Assembly (NCBI GenBank): GCA_903935585.1
Contig: CAIZSE010000001.1
Coordinates: 1-55,792, forward strand
DNA length: 55,792 nucleotides
Reading direction: 5' to 3'
Origin: an uncultured Burkholderiales bacterium
GTDB taxonomy: Bacteria > Pseudomonadota > Gammaproteobacteria > Burkholderiales > Burkholderiaceae_C
The notes under the pieces were generated by a model that was not told the origin of the DNA, made no database searches, and was given only the letters and a program-made list of their open reading frames with translations. This document shows positions 1-9,099 of the stretch, piece by piece. The position numbers were made by a program, and so were the translations under genes. The stretch's first letter is position 1, and each line of letters opens with the position of its first letter.

Positions 1-500
1 AGGTCGGCGTGCCAGCCGTTGGTGATGAAGGTCTTGCTGCCGTTGATGAGGTAAGTGCCATCGGGCTGCAGTAAAGCGCTGGTTTTCACGCCTTGCAAAT
101 CTGAGCCTGCAGCCGGTTCACTCATGGCAATCGCCCCCACCATTTCGCCACTCACCAGTTTGGGCAGGTACTTTTTCTTTTGCGCGTCGGTGCCGTAATG
201 CAGGATGTAAGGCGCCACGATCTCGCTGTGCAAGCCGTAGCCAATGCCGGTGAATCCAGCGCGTGAAAGCTCTTCCATCTGCACCACCGAATACAGCTTG
301 TCGGCGCCCGATCCGCCATAGGCCTCAGGCAGGGTCATGCACAAAAATCCGTTGTCACCGGCTTTGTTCCAGACGGCGCGATCGACATAGCCTTGCTCTT
401 CCCAGGCATCGTGGTGGGGGGCGATTTCCTTGTCCATGAAGCGGCGAAAGCTGTCGCGAAACGCTTCGTGGTCGGTTGAGAAAAGTGTGCGTTCAATCAT
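1..500 (-). CDS. Acyl-CoA dehydrogenase, N-terminal part (cut by window edge)
   Basis: Flavin-dependent acyl-CoA dehydrogenase, the first oxidation step of beta-oxidation. Only the N-terminal 166 or so residues are inside the window. The reading starts MIERTLFSTDHEAFRDSFRRF and continues with the typical family segments LCMTLPEAYGGSGAD, GYGLHSEIVAPYIL and the FAD/substrate-contact segment AIAMSEPAAGSDLQGVKT, followed by FITNGWHAD. These match the N-terminal and middle domains of the acyl-CoA dehydrogenase family. It is divergent from the thiolase and FadB-type genes to its right, which supports a beta-oxidation role. Chain-length preference cannot be read from this fragment. Confidence 0.93.
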   Translation of the reverse strand, partial: MIERTLFSTDHEAFRDSFRRFMDKEIAPHHDAWEEQGYVDRAVWNKAGDNGFLCMTLPEAYGGSGADKLYSVVQMEELSRAGFTGIGYGLHSEIVAPYILHYGTDAQKKKYLPKLVSGEMVGAIAMSEPAAGSDLQGVKTSALLQPDGTYLINGSKTFITNGWHAD

Positions 501-534
501 GGGTGTCACCTTCAAGACTTCGGGGTTTATTTAT

Positions 535-547
535 GCAAAGCGTTTGC
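535..547. promoter_or_regulatory. Inverted repeat between divergent beta-oxidation genes
   Basis: GCAAA-GCG-TTTGC, a 5-bp-arm inverted repeat in the short region between the divergent acyl-CoA dehydrogenase and thiolase genes. A TATACT box lies just to its right at 560-565. It could be the operator of a fatty-acid-responsive repressor of the TetR type, but no regulator gene is nearby and the arms are short, so this is only a suggestion. Confidence 0.25.
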
Positions 548-621
548 TTGGTAAAAGTCTATACTGAATGCCGAATCCCGCAACACAGGGCAAACCCCCT
601 GATGACCCCCAGGAGACATTC

Positions 622-1827
622 ATGAGCGAAGCATTTGTATACGACGCCATACGGACACCGCGTGGCAAGGGCAAAAAAGACGGCAGCCTGCACGAGGTCA
701 AACCCATCAGTCTGCTGGCGGGTGTGTTGCGTGAATTGCAAAGCCGCAACCAACTGGACACCGCCGCGGTGGACGATGTGGTCATGGGCGTGGTTTCGCC
801 GATTGGTGAGCAAGGCTCGGTGATCCCCAAAGTGGCCGCACTGGCTGCGGGCTGGGATTGGCGCTGTTCGGGCGTTCAGATCAACCGCTTTTGTGCCTCG
901 GGCCTGGAGGCGGTCAACATGGCCGCCATGAAAGTGCGCAGCGGCTGGGAAGACCTGGTGGTGGCCGGGGGCCTGGAGAGCATGAGCCGCGTGCCGATCG
1001 GATCAGACGGCGGTGCGTGGGCGCAAGACCCCGAGACCAACAGCGCCACGCTGTTCGTGCCGCAAGGCATCGGGGCCGACCTGATCGCCACGATGAGCGG
1101 CTTCAGCCGCCGCGATGTGGACGCCTTTGCGGTGGAATCACAAAAACGCGCCACAGCTGCGCGAGCTGCAGGGTACTTTGATGGCTCTGTGGTGCCGGTC
1201 AGGGACAAACTGGGGCAGATCATTCTGGCGCAAGACGAATTCATCAAACCCGCAACCACGGTGGAAACCTTGGGCGGCCTCAAGCCCTCGTTTGAACAGC
1301 TCGGTGCCATGGGCTTTGACGCGGTGGCCTTGCAGCGCTACCCGCAGGTGGAGCGCATCCACCATGTGCACCACGCAGGCAACTCGTCGGGCATTGTGGA
1401 CGGCGCTGCCGCGGTGCTGATCGGCAGCGAAGCCGCCGGAAAAATCCACGGCCTGAAACCCCGCGCGCGCATCGTGGCGGCCGCCTTGTCGGGGGCAGAC
1501 CCGACCATCATGCTCACAGGCCCCATGCCGGCAGCGCGCAAGGCTTTGGCCAAGGCCGGGCTGACGATTGACCAGATCGACCTGTTCGAGATCAACGAAG
1601 CTTTTGCAGCTGTGCCCATGAAATTCATGCAGGAAATGCATGTGCCGCACGACAAGGTGAATGTGAACGGCGGCGCGATCGCCATGGGCCACCCCCTGGG
1701 CGCCACAGGCGCGATGATTTTGAGCATCCTGATTGACGAGTTGCACCGTCGAAAGCTGCGCTACGGTCTGGCCACTTTGTGTGTAGGCGGCGGCATGGGC
1801 ATTGCCACCATCGTTGAACGCGTTTGA
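622..1827 (+). CDS. Acetyl-CoA C-acyltransferase (thiolase, FadA-type)
   Basis: Thiolase of 401 residues, catalysing the last step of beta-oxidation (thiolytic release of acetyl-CoA). The nucleophilic cysteine is in the [13 protein letters not shown] motif (Cys91), the NEAFAAVP segment and the GHPLGATGA histidine (His357) are present, and the second catalytic cysteine is in CVGGGMG (Cys387). An upstream in-frame ATG at 568 would add 18 residues, but the ATG at 622 follows AGGAGA at a normal distance and gives the usual N-terminus ([16 protein letters not shown]). The FadB-type gene follows after 15 bp, so the two probably form an alpha/beta trifunctional complex. Acetyl-CoA acetyltransferase activity is the main alternative. 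Confidence 0.94.
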   Translation: MSEAFVYDAIRTPRGKGKKDGSLHEVKPISLLAGVLRELQSRNQLDTAAVDDVVMGVVSPIGEQGSVIPKVAALAAGWDWRCSGVQINRFCASGLEAVNMAAMKVRSGWEDLVVAGGLESMSRVPIGSDGGAWAQDPETNSATLFVPQGIGADLIATMSGFSRRDVDAFAVESQKRATAARAAGYFDGSVVPVRDKLGQIILAQDEFIKPATTVETLGGLKPSFEQLGAMGFDAVALQRYPQVERIHHVHHAGNSSGIVDGAAAVLIGSEAAGKIHGLKPRARIVAAALSGADPTIMLTGPMPAARKALAKAGLTIDQIDLFEINEAFAAVPMKFMQEMHVPHDKVNVNGGAIAMGHPLGATGAMILSILIDELHRRKLRYGLATLCVGGGMGIATIVERV

Positions 1828-1842
1828 CCAGGGAGACACCAA

Positions 1843-4002
1843 ATGATTTTAAAAACACTGCGCTACGAACTGGCCGACGGCATCGCCACCATCACCTTTG
1901 ACGAGCAGGGCTCACCCGTCAACACCATGTGTCTGCAATGGCAGGGCGATCTGGCCCAGGCTGCCGAGCAAGCGGCCCAAGACAAAGCTGCTTTGACAGG
2001 CATCGTGCTGGCCTCGGCCAAGACCTCGTTTTTTGCTGGGGCTGATTTGAAGGGCGTGATGCGCTCGCAAGCTTCGGATGGCCCGCGTGTTTTTGCCGAG
2101 ATCGAACGCATCAAGAAAAGCTTTCGAACCCTCGAAACACTGGGCGTTCCGGTGGTCAGCTGCCTGAATGGCTCGGCGCTGGGCGGTGGTTGGGAAGTGG
2201 CACTGATCGGGCACCACCGCATCGCCACCCGCAACCCCAAAACCCAGTTTGGTTTGCCCGAAGTCACGCTGGGTTTGATTCCTGGTGGTGGCGGCATCAC
2301 CAAGATGACCCGGGTACTGGGCCTTCTGGCCGCACAGCCCTATGTGCTTGAGAGCCAATTGTTTGGCCCCGACGAAGCCGTCAAGTTGGGCCTGGTGCAT
2401 GAGTTGGTCGACAGCGATGACCAACTGCGACCCCGTGCGTTGGCTTACATCGCTGCAGCGCAAGGCCAGCCTGAAGCAGCCCTGCATGTGTGGGACCGCA
2501 AGGACTACAAGATGCCCGGCGGCACACCCAGCAGCCCAAAAATGGCGGGCATGCTGAGCGTGGCCCCGGCAGTGCTCAAGCAAAAAACACGCGGCTTGTA
2601 CCCTGCACCCGAAGCAGCACTGGCTGCCATGGTCGAAGGCGCGATGGTGGACTTCGACACCGCCATGCGCATCGAAAGCCGTTACCTGGCGGGTCTGATG
2701 ACCAGTCAGGTGGCGCGCAACATGATCAACACTTTTTTCTTCAACATGAACAGCATCAAGGGTGGTCAAAGCCGTCCCCAAGCTGTGCCACGTTACAAAC
2801 CGCAAAAGGTCGGCATTTTGGGCGCGGGCATGATGGGCTCGGGCATCGCCTACTCGCAAGCCAGCAGGGGCATTGCCTCTGTGTTGAAAGACGTGAATCT
2901 GGAAGCTGCGGAAAAAGGCAAAGCCTACAGCCAGAAACTCACCCAAAAGCGCGTGGACAAAGGCCGCATGGCCGCAGACAAGCAGCAGGCGCTGTTGTCG
3001 CTCATTCATCCCACGGCAACTGCCGCTGACCTCCAGGGCTGCGACCTGATCATCGAGGCCGTTTTTGAAAACCGCGAACTCAAGGCCCAGGTCACGCAAG
3101 AGGCCGAGCCCATGCTGGCTGCAGGCGGGTTTTTTGCCAGCAACACCTCCACCTTGCCCATCGGTGGTTTGGCCCATGCCAGTGCCAGGCCCGAAAAATT
3201 TGTGGGCATCCATTTCTTCAGCCCGGTCGACAAGATGAAGCTGGTGGAGATCATTCGCGGTGCACAGACCGATGACGAGACCATCGCCCGTGCGTACGAC
3301 TATGTGCAGGCGCTGGGCAAGCTGCCGATCGTGGTGAACGACTCGCGAGGCTTCTACACCAGCCGAACCTTTGGCACCTTTGTCATGGAGGGCGCGGCCA
3401 TGCTGGGTGAAGGCATCCCTGCGCCCGTGATCGAGAACCTGGCCATGCAAGTGGGCATGCCCGTAGGGCCGTTGGCCGTGCTGGATGAAACCGCCTTGTC
3501 GTTGTCGGTGCATGTGCTGGACCAGACCCGGGACGACTTGGCCAAGGAAGGCAAAACATACCAGGCCACGCCAGGCGAATTGTTGGTGGAGCGCATGGTC
3601 AAAGAAATGAAACGCCCGGGCCGCGCCGCAGGTGGCGGTTTTTATGACTACCCCGCTGGCCAGAAAAAGCAGTTGTGGCCCGAACTCAAAACCCGTTTCG
3701 AGAAAGCAGATGCGCGCTACAGTCTGCAAGACATCAAGGACCGACTGCTTTACCGCCAGGCCGTGGAGACCGCGCGTTGCCTGCAAGAAGGTGTGTTGAC
3801 TTCGGTGCACGACGGCAACATGGGCTCGATCTTCGGCATTGGTTTTCCGGCGTGGACAGGTGGCGCCTTGCAATTTATCTACGCCCAAGGGGTGGATGCG
3901 TTCGCCAAACGTTGCGCTGAACTGGCGGCGCACTATGGTGCGGGGTTTGTGCTAACGGCCGAAGTCACGGCGAGTTTGAAGCAGCATCAACCCGTGTATT
4001 GA
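1843..4002 (+). CDS. Multifunctional enoyl-CoA hydratase / 3-hydroxyacyl-CoA dehydrogenase (FadB/FadJ type)
   Basis: A 719-residue two-domain beta-oxidation enzyme. The N-terminal crotonase domain carries the oxyanion-hole segment NGSALGGGWE with catalytic Glu118 and the second glutamate in FGLPEVTLG (Glu140). After a linker comes the NAD-binding fold with VGILGAGMMGSG (near residue 325) and the dehydrogenase signature VGIHFFSPVDKMKLVEII, then two helical C-terminal domains. Length and domain order fit the alpha subunit of the FadAB complex. It sits 15 bp downstream of the thiolase gene. FadB and FadJ cannot be told apart from sequence alone. Confidence 0.95.
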   Translation: MILKTLRYELADGIATITFDEQGSPVNTMCLQWQGDLAQAAEQAAQDKAALTGIVLASAKTSFFAGADLKGVMRSQASDGPRVFAEIERIKKSFRTLETLGVPVVSCLNGSALGGGWEVALIGHHRIATRNPKTQFGLPEVTLGLIPGGGGITKMTRVLGLLAAQPYVLESQLFGPDEAVKLGLVHELVDSDDQLRPRALAYIAAAQGQPEAALHVWDRKDYKMPGGTPSSPKMAGMLSVAPAVLKQKTRGLYPAPEAALAAMVEGAMVDFDTAMRIESRYLAGLMTSQVARNMINTFFFNMNSIKGGQSRPQAVPRYKPQKVGILGAGMMGSGIAYSQASRGIASVLKDVNLEAAEKGKAYSQKLTQKRVDKGRMAADKQQALLSLIHPTATAADLQGCDLIIEAVFENRELKAQVTQEAEPMLAAGGFFASNTSTLPIGGLAHASARPEKFVGIHFFSPVDKMKLVEIIRGAQTDDETIARAYDYVQALGKLPIVVNDSRGFYTSRTFGTFVMEGAAMLGEGIPAPVIENLAMQVGMPVGPLAVLDETALSLSVHVLDQTRDDLAKEGKTYQATPGELLVERMVKEMKRPGRAAGGGFYDYPAGQKKQLWPELKTRFEKADARYSLQDIKDRLLYRQAVETARCLQEGVLTSVHDGNMGSIFGIGFPAWTGGALQFIYAQGVDAFAKRCAELAAHYGAGFVLTAEVTASLKQHQPVY

Positions 4003-4181
4003 AGCCAGTGCTAGGAGCGCTCGCCCACAACGCACGCAGATTCATCAGCCTGTTGTTTCGTGTGCTTTCGCACAGCGCCACGGCATCGAATGGCTTGAAA
4101 ATTCATGCGTGATTCTGCGAAATCGGTGTAGCCGTCCGAAATGTGGTGTGCGCGCACCTTGTCATGAATGGAGGGATGGCG

Positions 4182-4538
4182 ATGAAATTTTTTTGTGCGG
4201 TGCTGCTTTGCGGGTTCATGGGCACATGCCATGCCAATGATGGTTGGAGCAGCGAGTTGAGCCATGCCACGGGTGGTGCTTTGTTGGCCGGTGCGATCAC
4301 GCGCATTTACGACGGTTCTGAAAACCGCGCTTGGATCGGTTTTGCCGTCAGCAGCGCAGGCATTGTGCTTTCAGAAAGCTACCAGATCTCACAGGGTGCC
4401 AAGCGGTCAAGCTCTTACCTGGACATGGCATCCCACATTGCGGGGGCCGCTTTGGGCGCATGGTGGATGGATAAATACGGGCTCACGCCTGTCATTGGCC
4501 GCCATTCCGTGGGCCTGGTGATGCGTCGGCAGTTTTGA
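4182..4538 (+). CDS. Small secreted or membrane protein, resembles YfiM-type lipoproteins
   Basis: About 118 residues beginning MKFFCAVLLCGFMGTCHAND, a clear signal peptide probably cut after CHA. The ATG at 4182 follows GGAGGG by 6 bp; earlier in-frame starts (GTG 4143, ATG 4164, ATG 4176) are less well placed. The mature part has HATGGALLAGAIT, an internal glutamate in SESYQ and SSYLDMASHIAGAALGAWW, a pattern of histidine, glutamate and aspartate within small-residue helices that recalls the YfiM/DUF2279-like family. The resemblance is by eye only and function is unknown. It converges on the EamA gene. Confidence 0.7.
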   Translation: MKFFCAVLLCGFMGTCHANDGWSSELSHATGGALLAGAITRIYDGSENRAWIGFAVSSAGIVLSESYQISQGAKRSSSYLDMASHIAGAALGAWWMDKYGLTPVIGRHSVGLVMRRQF

Positions 4539-4569
4539 AAATCGGTGATGGCCTGGCCTCAAAACGCCC

Positions 4570-5532
4570 TCAAACAGCCTTGACCCGCACCCCACCGATC
4601 ACCCCTGCCACCAGCAGTGCAATGCCTACCAGCGTGAGTGACTCGGGCCATTGGCCGCGCAGCCAAAAAGCGTAGCCCAGCGCAGCCAGGGTTTCAAACA
4701 CGATGAGTTGCCCGGCCAGAGCAGTGGGTAAGCGCTGGCTGGCGGCGTTCCAGCACAGCGTGCCCAGCCAGGATGCGAACAGGCCGATGGCCACCATGAG
4801 ACCGATGAATTCAAGTGGCCGTGGGCCCAGCGGCATGGGCAGCGGGTCGTTGGTTGCGCTCGTCCACAACCAGAAGGCGGCATAGCCCAGCAGGGCCAGC
4901 GGCAAGGTGGCCAGGCCTTGTGCAGTGGCCCACACGCGGGGGTTGCGGTCGGGGTGGCCGCGCAGCCAGTCGGCATTTTTAAGGGGGTACCAGGTCCAGC
5001 AGACCACAGCGCCTATGGCCAGCACTGCGCCCGTGATGTATCGCGTGGTGTCTGCATGGGGGTTTTTCAGCAACGCCGTCCACTCCACATGGTTGACGCA
5101 GGCAATGCCCAGCAAAATGAGGGCAAGCGGTGGTGCGAGTTTCAGCCACGGAAAACGCCCGTCGCGCTGGTGGTTGAGCAAGTTGGCTGCGATGGCGATC
5201 ACCACCGGCAGCGTGCCGATGATCATGGTGGGCAAGGCACCTCCGGCACGCTGGATGGCACTGGCCAGAAACAGGTAATAAAGCACGTTGCCAATCGCCG
5301 CCAGCTTGAGTGCAGCGAGCCAGTCGGCACGACTCAGGCGCCGGATGTCGGCGCGGTCCACAAAGGCCAGTGGCAGGGCGATGAGGCCAAAGGCCAGGTA
5401 GCGACCAAAGGTGTGCAGCGCAGCGGGGTATTCGGGCAGCATCAGTGGGCCGACAAAGACCAGTCCCCACATCATCCCGGCGGCCAGAGAAAAGAGGACA
5501 CCGCCCGTCATGGCGGCTGCATTTTTAGGCAT
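4570..5532 (-). CDS. EamA/DMT-family membrane transporter
   Basis: About 320 residues with some ten hydrophobic segments, beginning GGVLFSLAAGMMWGLVFVGP and repeating the EamA-type pattern in the second half (GAVLAIGAVVCWTWYPLKNADW). This is the drug/metabolite transporter superfamily, usually exporters of amino acids or metabolites across the inner membrane; the substrate cannot be inferred. The ATG at 5532 (MPKNAAAMTGG) was chosen; a TTG at 5589 would add 19 residues that look non-membrane and unlikely. It is in the same direction as the photolyase operon but separated by 143 bp. Confidence 0.85.
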   Translation of the reverse strand: MPKNAAAMTGGVLFSLAAGMMWGLVFVGPLMLPEYPAALHTFGRYLAFGLIALPLAFVDRADIRRLSRADWLAALKLAAIGNVLYYLFLASAIQRAGGALPTMIIGTLPVVIAIAANLLNHQRDGRFPWLKLAPPLALILLGIACVNHVEWTALLKNPHADTTRYITGAVLAIGAVVCWTWYPLKNADWLRGHPDRNPRVWATAQGLATLPLALLGYAAFWLWTSATNDPLPMPLGPRPLEFIGLMVAIGLFASWLGTLCWNAASQRLPTALAGQLIVFETLAALGYAFWLRGQWPESLTLVGIALLVAGVIGGVRVKAV

Positions 5533-5598
5533 GGGATTTGTCTGAATGGGGATCAGGCTTGACACGCGGACAGCTGCCAGTGGCGCCAAAACACCAGT

Positions 5599-5614
5599 GC
5601 TTGCAGGAGCAAGC
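5599..5614. repeat. Stem-loop downstream of the DASH cryptochrome gene
   Basis: GCTTGC-AGGA-GCAAGC, a perfect 6-bp stem with a 4-base loop between the cryptochrome gene and the EamA gene. There is no strong T tract on either side, so it is at best a weak terminator. Nothing else is evident in the 5533-5675 interval. Confidence 0.35.
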
Positions 5615-5675
5615 TATCGTCACAGGATTGAATTTTGTACATGCTGTTGATTATCTTCGCAGTCTTTGCTGTTGC

Positions 5676-6989
5676 TCAACGTGACAGCCACTGCTTTCTG
5701 TAACGCCCTTGGGGGTCATGGTCTTGCGTTTGTTTGACGGGGTTGAAGCGCCGACCCTGCCGGGGGTCGGTGCCACGGCCAGAGACATACAGCCAGTTGC
5801 CCTGGTTGCTGTACACATCAAAGTCCACCAGCTGCGACTCGAACCAGGCCGCGCCTGAGCGCCAGTCGCAAGCCAGGTCGTGCACCAGGTAGCTGGCCAC
5901 GATCTGGCGCATGCGGTTGGAGGTGTAGCCTGTGCAGGCCAGCTCGCGCATGCCCGCATCCACGATGGGCTCGCCGGTGTCGCCATTGCACCAGCGCTGA
6001 AAGTCTTTCGGAAAGTGCGAGGGTCGGGGCAGCTGCGACAAGCCCCGGGCCGCATAAAGCTGGCGGCCGTGTTGCAGGTGCAAAAATCTGAAGTTGTCAC
6101 GCCAAAGCAGCTCAAACCAAAGCCAATAGGTGCCGTCGTTGGCACCGTGTTGCTGCTCGTAGGTCTGCAGTGCGGTCCAGATGGTGCGCACGGACAAGGC
6201 GCCTGTGGCCAGCCATGGCGACCAATGGCTGCTGGTGTGCTGGCCTTGCAAGGCATTGCGGGTTTGTTTGTAACGGTCTGGCCAGGGCGGCGTCAGGTAG
6301 CTTTGCAAATGGGCCAGGGCGTTGGTTTCGCCGCCTTGGCAGCGGGGCAGGTGGTCGCGGAAATTTGACCGATCGTCAGAGTCCGATGTCTGTTGCACCT
6401 GCAGCAGGGTCCAGGGGTTATCGGTCCATCCAGGCAGTGTGTGCAGCGGGGCCAGATCCGGTGGCGGTGGCAAGACGGCGGGCGCTGCCAGTGGCGGTAA
6501 GGGCTGCACACCTGCCGCTTCAATGCGCTGGCGAAACGCTGTGAAGACTTGCGGCATGTCGACCACCTCGAAGGGCCGCTTTTCGGGCTCCAGCAAGCTG
6601 GACTGCCATACGGTGTTCACCGCAAATTCTGCTGAGCGCAAGTCTTGCACCTGAGCCTGCTCTTCGGGTGCAGCGATGTCTTCGCAAAAGATGGCTTGCG
6701 CCTGCACGCGCCTGGCGCACTCGGTCAATGCCTCATGGGCAGGGCCGTGCAGGAACACCAATTGTTGGCCAAGGGTTTGCAGCGATGCGATCAGATCTTG
6801 CAGGGTGTCGGCCACAAAGCGCCTGCGGTGCACACCCATGCGACGAAAGCCCCACGCCGTGGCTTCGTCTTGCGCAGGGTCGTGCACGTAAACTAGCAGC
6901 AGACGATCTGCTTGTTGCGCCGCTTGCAGCAAGGCGCGCTGGTCTTGCAGGCGCAAGTCGTTTCGAAACCAGAAGATGAGGGTGCGCAT
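5676..6989 (-). CDS. DASH-family cryptochrome/photolyase
   Basis: A 437-residue flavoprotein of the cryptochrome/photolyase family. The N-terminal antenna domain starts RTLIFWFRNDLRLQDQRALL. The segment FEVVDMPQVFTAFRQRIE and the FAD-domain segment YWLWFELLWRDNFRFLHL are characteristic of the DASH subgroup, as is the end GNWLYVSGRGTDPRQGRRFN. DASH proteins bind FAD plus a folate antenna and repair cyclobutane dimers mainly in single-stranded DNA, with additional light-signalling roles proposed. It is 5 bp downstream of a second photolyase-family gene, hence cotranscribed. Confidence 0.9.
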   Translation of the reverse strand: MRTLIFWFRNDLRLQDQRALLQAAQQADRLLLVYVHDPAQDEATAWGFRRMGVHRRRFVADTLQDLIASLQTLGQQLVFLHGPAHEALTECARRVQAQAIFCEDIAAPEEQAQVQDLRSAEFAVNTVWQSSLLEPEKRPFEVVDMPQVFTAFRQRIEAAGVQPLPPLAAPAVLPPPPDLAPLHTLPGWTDNPWTLLQVQQTSDSDDRSNFRDHLPRCQGGETNALAHLQSYLTPPWPDRYKQTRNALQGQHTSSHWSPWLATGALSVRTIWTALQTYEQQHGANDGTYWLWFELLWRDNFRFLHLQHGRQLYAARGLSQLPRPSHFPKDFQRWCNGDTGEPIVDAGMRELACTGYTSNRMRQIVASYLVHDLACDWRSGAAWFESQLVDFDVYSNQGNWLYVSGRGTDPRQGRRFNPVKQTQDHDPQGRYRKQWLSR

Positions 6990-6994
6990 GGTGA

Positions 6995-8545
6995 TTAAAA
7001 GTCAAAGCCCATCTGGGCGCTTGGAGGGGCGGTACAGGCAGCTTCTTGACGGGCAGTTTTGCGCTTGAGTGACCCGCTGACCCGGCGTGATGCGTGTTTG
7101 TCGACAACGGCTTTTTTGCCGGCTTTCACCTCGGGGTCTGCCCGACGTGCGTGCAACGCGGCTTTGGCGGTGCGCGTGGCTTCGGCCAGGTCCACCACCG
7201 GTTCGGGCACGTCCACACCCACGGTCAGACCGCACTGCCGTTGCACTTCGGTGGGCATGCGCCAGGGCTCAAACAGCCATGCATCGGGCACGCGCCGCAT
7301 GTGCGGCAGCCAGCGGCGCACAAAAATGCCCTTCGGGTCATGGTCTTGCGCTTGCTTGACCGGGTTGTAAACCCGGGTGGTGTTGATGCCGGTGGTGCCC
7401 GATTGCATCTGAAGCTGGCTCCAGTGGATGCCGGGTTCGTAGTCCAGAAACTGGGTGGCCAGCCATTGGCCCACTGGCCGCCAGTCGAGCCACAGCGGGT
7501 AAGCTGCCACCGACACCAGCATGGCCCGCATGCGAAAGTTGAGCCAGCCCGTTTCGCGCAGCATGACCACACAGGCGTCCACCATGGGCCAGCCGGTGCG
7601 TGCCGAGATCAGAGCTTCAAAGTGCGCATCGTTCCAGCCGTCTTCTCGCAGCCCGTCGTAGCCCCGGTGCATGTTGCGCCATTCGATTTCAGGCTCGCTT
7701 TCAAGCTTTTGAATGAAGTGGCAGTGCCAATACAAACGGCTCATGAATCCGGTCAAGCCCGCCCGGTGCCTGAGCGCTTGTGGCGGCAACGCATCCAGGG
7801 TGGCCCGGCTGCTTTGCACGACTTCGCGCAGGCTGATGCAGCCCCAGGCCAGATAAGCCGACAGGCGTGAACATGCATCGGGCGAAGACAGGGGCGACGA
7901 AATCCCGCCACGGTAGCCCAACGCCCGCCCATTCAAAAAACTGTGCAGGGTGTCGAGTGCCAGACTGCGCCCGCCATGTTGGCGTTGGGCAGGGTTGTGT
8001 CGCAGCGCATCGGGTGCGGTCATGACCTCGGGGCCACGGGGCTCAGGGGCATTGAAAAATGTCAGCGCTGGCAAAACCACTTGCGGCATGGCCATGTGGG
8101 CTTCCCATCGGCCTTGCCAGGTGTTGCGGTTTTTCAGGCGGCGCACCACACCAAATGGCGCGAACTCGGCCCATGTCAACCCCACGCTTTGGCACCACGC
8201 GCCCACTTGCAGATCGCGCTCGTAGGTGAATGCGTTACCTGTTTCCATGTGCGAGACCAGTTCGGCAAAAGGTGCATGCTGATGCAGCGATGCCAGCACC
8301 TCAACGGCTGACCCTGCGCGTACCTGCAAGCTGCCACCCAAGGCGCGCAATTCGGAGTCCAGTTCGGACAGCGATTCGCGCACAAATTCAAAGTGCTGCA
8401 AAGCCGCATCGGGCTGCGTCCACAGATCAGGCTCAACGATGTAAAGGCACAGCACCGGCCCCTGGTTGGCGGCATGCACGAGCGCCGCGTGGTCGTGCAG
8501 GCGCAAGTCGCGTTTGAACCAGACCACCCGGTAAGTCACAGCCAT
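6995..8545 (-). CDS. Photolyase/cryptochrome-family FAD-binding protein
   Basis: A 516-residue paralogue of the next gene in the operon. The N-terminus TYRVVWFKRDLRLHDHAALV is the antenna domain; the FAD domain has RTGWPMVDACVVMLRETGWL and LDYEPGIHWSQLQMQSG, and the region TTRVYNPVKQAQDHDPKG closes it. A Lys/Arg/Ala-rich tail of about 70 residues follows and ends AQMGFDF. Likely a light-driven DNA repair enzyme or a light sensor; the subclass (CPD, 6-4 or regulatory) is not settled here. Its start overlaps the end of the upstream gene by 10 bp, implying translational coupling. Confidence 0.88.
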   Translation of the reverse strand: MAVTYRVVWFKRDLRLHDHAALVHAANQGPVLCLYIVEPDLWTQPDAALQHFEFVRESLSELDSELRALGGSLQVRAGSAVEVLASLHQHAPFAELVSHMETGNAFTYERDLQVGAWCQSVGLTWAEFAPFGVVRRLKNRNTWQGRWEAHMAMPQVVLPALTFFNAPEPRGPEVMTAPDALRHNPAQRQHGGRSLALDTLHSFLNGRALGYRGGISSPLSSPDACSRLSAYLAWGCISLREVVQSSRATLDALPPQALRHRAGLTGFMSRLYWHCHFIQKLESEPEIEWRNMHRGYDGLREDGWNDAHFEALISARTGWPMVDACVVMLRETGWLNFRMRAMLVSVAAYPLWLDWRPVGQWLATQFLDYEPGIHWSQLQMQSGTTGINTTRVYNPVKQAQDHDPKGIFVRRWLPHMRRVPDAWLFEPWRMPTEVQRQCGLTVGVDVPEPVVDLAEATRTAKAALHARRADPEVKAGKKAVVDKHASRRVSGSLKRKTARQEAACTAPPSAQMGFDF

Positions 8546-9075
8546 GTCCTGCTTGCAATGGACGCGTAGCGCTTGCCTTCAATGGGCACGCAATGCAACA
8601 AAGCTTGGGGCAGATCCGGCGCCTGTTGGCGCAGATACCTGCGCACAAAGTCAGCGGCCAGCCAAGGCGCCGTAGAGCCACTCCAGACAGCATTTTCCTG
8701 AATTTTCCAGTCGCCATGGGTCTGGCGCAACACCACGATGCTGGGGTTCAGGGTTTTGAATGCCACTTCGGCAATGGCCCAGTCAGCTTGCGTGTGCAGT
8801 TCAAGCAAAGTGGCTTCCAGAGAGTCAGGCAGGCTGTGTTGTTGGATGGTGTGCAGAACAGCCGTGGCCGTGGCGGGGGTGGCGATGTCGTTGTGCACCG
8901 GGCGGCAGTTTGGGTGAAGTTGCCGCCAGTGCTCAGCCATCCAGCCTTTGGGGTCAAACTGCTGGCCGTTGACCTCCAGCAGGGTCCCGTTGTCGTGTCC
9001 AACCCAGTCGAAGTGGCTGTCGATGATCAGGAAGCCGAGCACCCCCAGCAGGGTGGCGGCAACATGGCGTTTCAT
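8536..9075 (-). CDS. Unknown membrane-anchored protein in the photolyase operon
   Basis: A 179-residue protein I do not recognise. It starts MKRHVAATLLGVLGFLIID, a single hydrophobic anchor or uncleaved signal, followed by a soluble, probably periplasmic part with three cysteines (CRPVHND, LHCVP and none paired in a CxxC). It lies between the MerR-type regulator (24 bp upstream) and the photolyase gene (overlapping by 10 bp), so it belongs to the same transcription unit. A role linked to light or stress is implied only by this context. Confidence 0.75.
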   Translation of the reverse strand: MKRHVAATLLGVLGFLIIDSHFDWVGHDNGTLLEVNGQQFDPKGWMAEHWRQLHPNCRPVHNDIATPATATAVLHTIQQHSLPDSLEATLLELHTQADWAIAEVAFKTLNPSIVVLRQTHGDWKIQENAVWSGSTAPWLAADFVRRYLRQQAPDLPQALLHCVPIEGKRYASIASRTWL

Positions 9076-9099
9076 GAGCAGTCTTTGCGGTTGAAAGAA

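Noticed and set aside
1912..3933. A 673-codon open frame on the minus strand opposite fadB
   Set aside because: Composition and lack of any recognisable domain show it is a shadow of the fadB reading frame.
5830..5860. tRNA T-arm-like words in the cryptochrome gene
   Set aside because: They lie within a conserved coding region and no cloverleaf can be formed around them.
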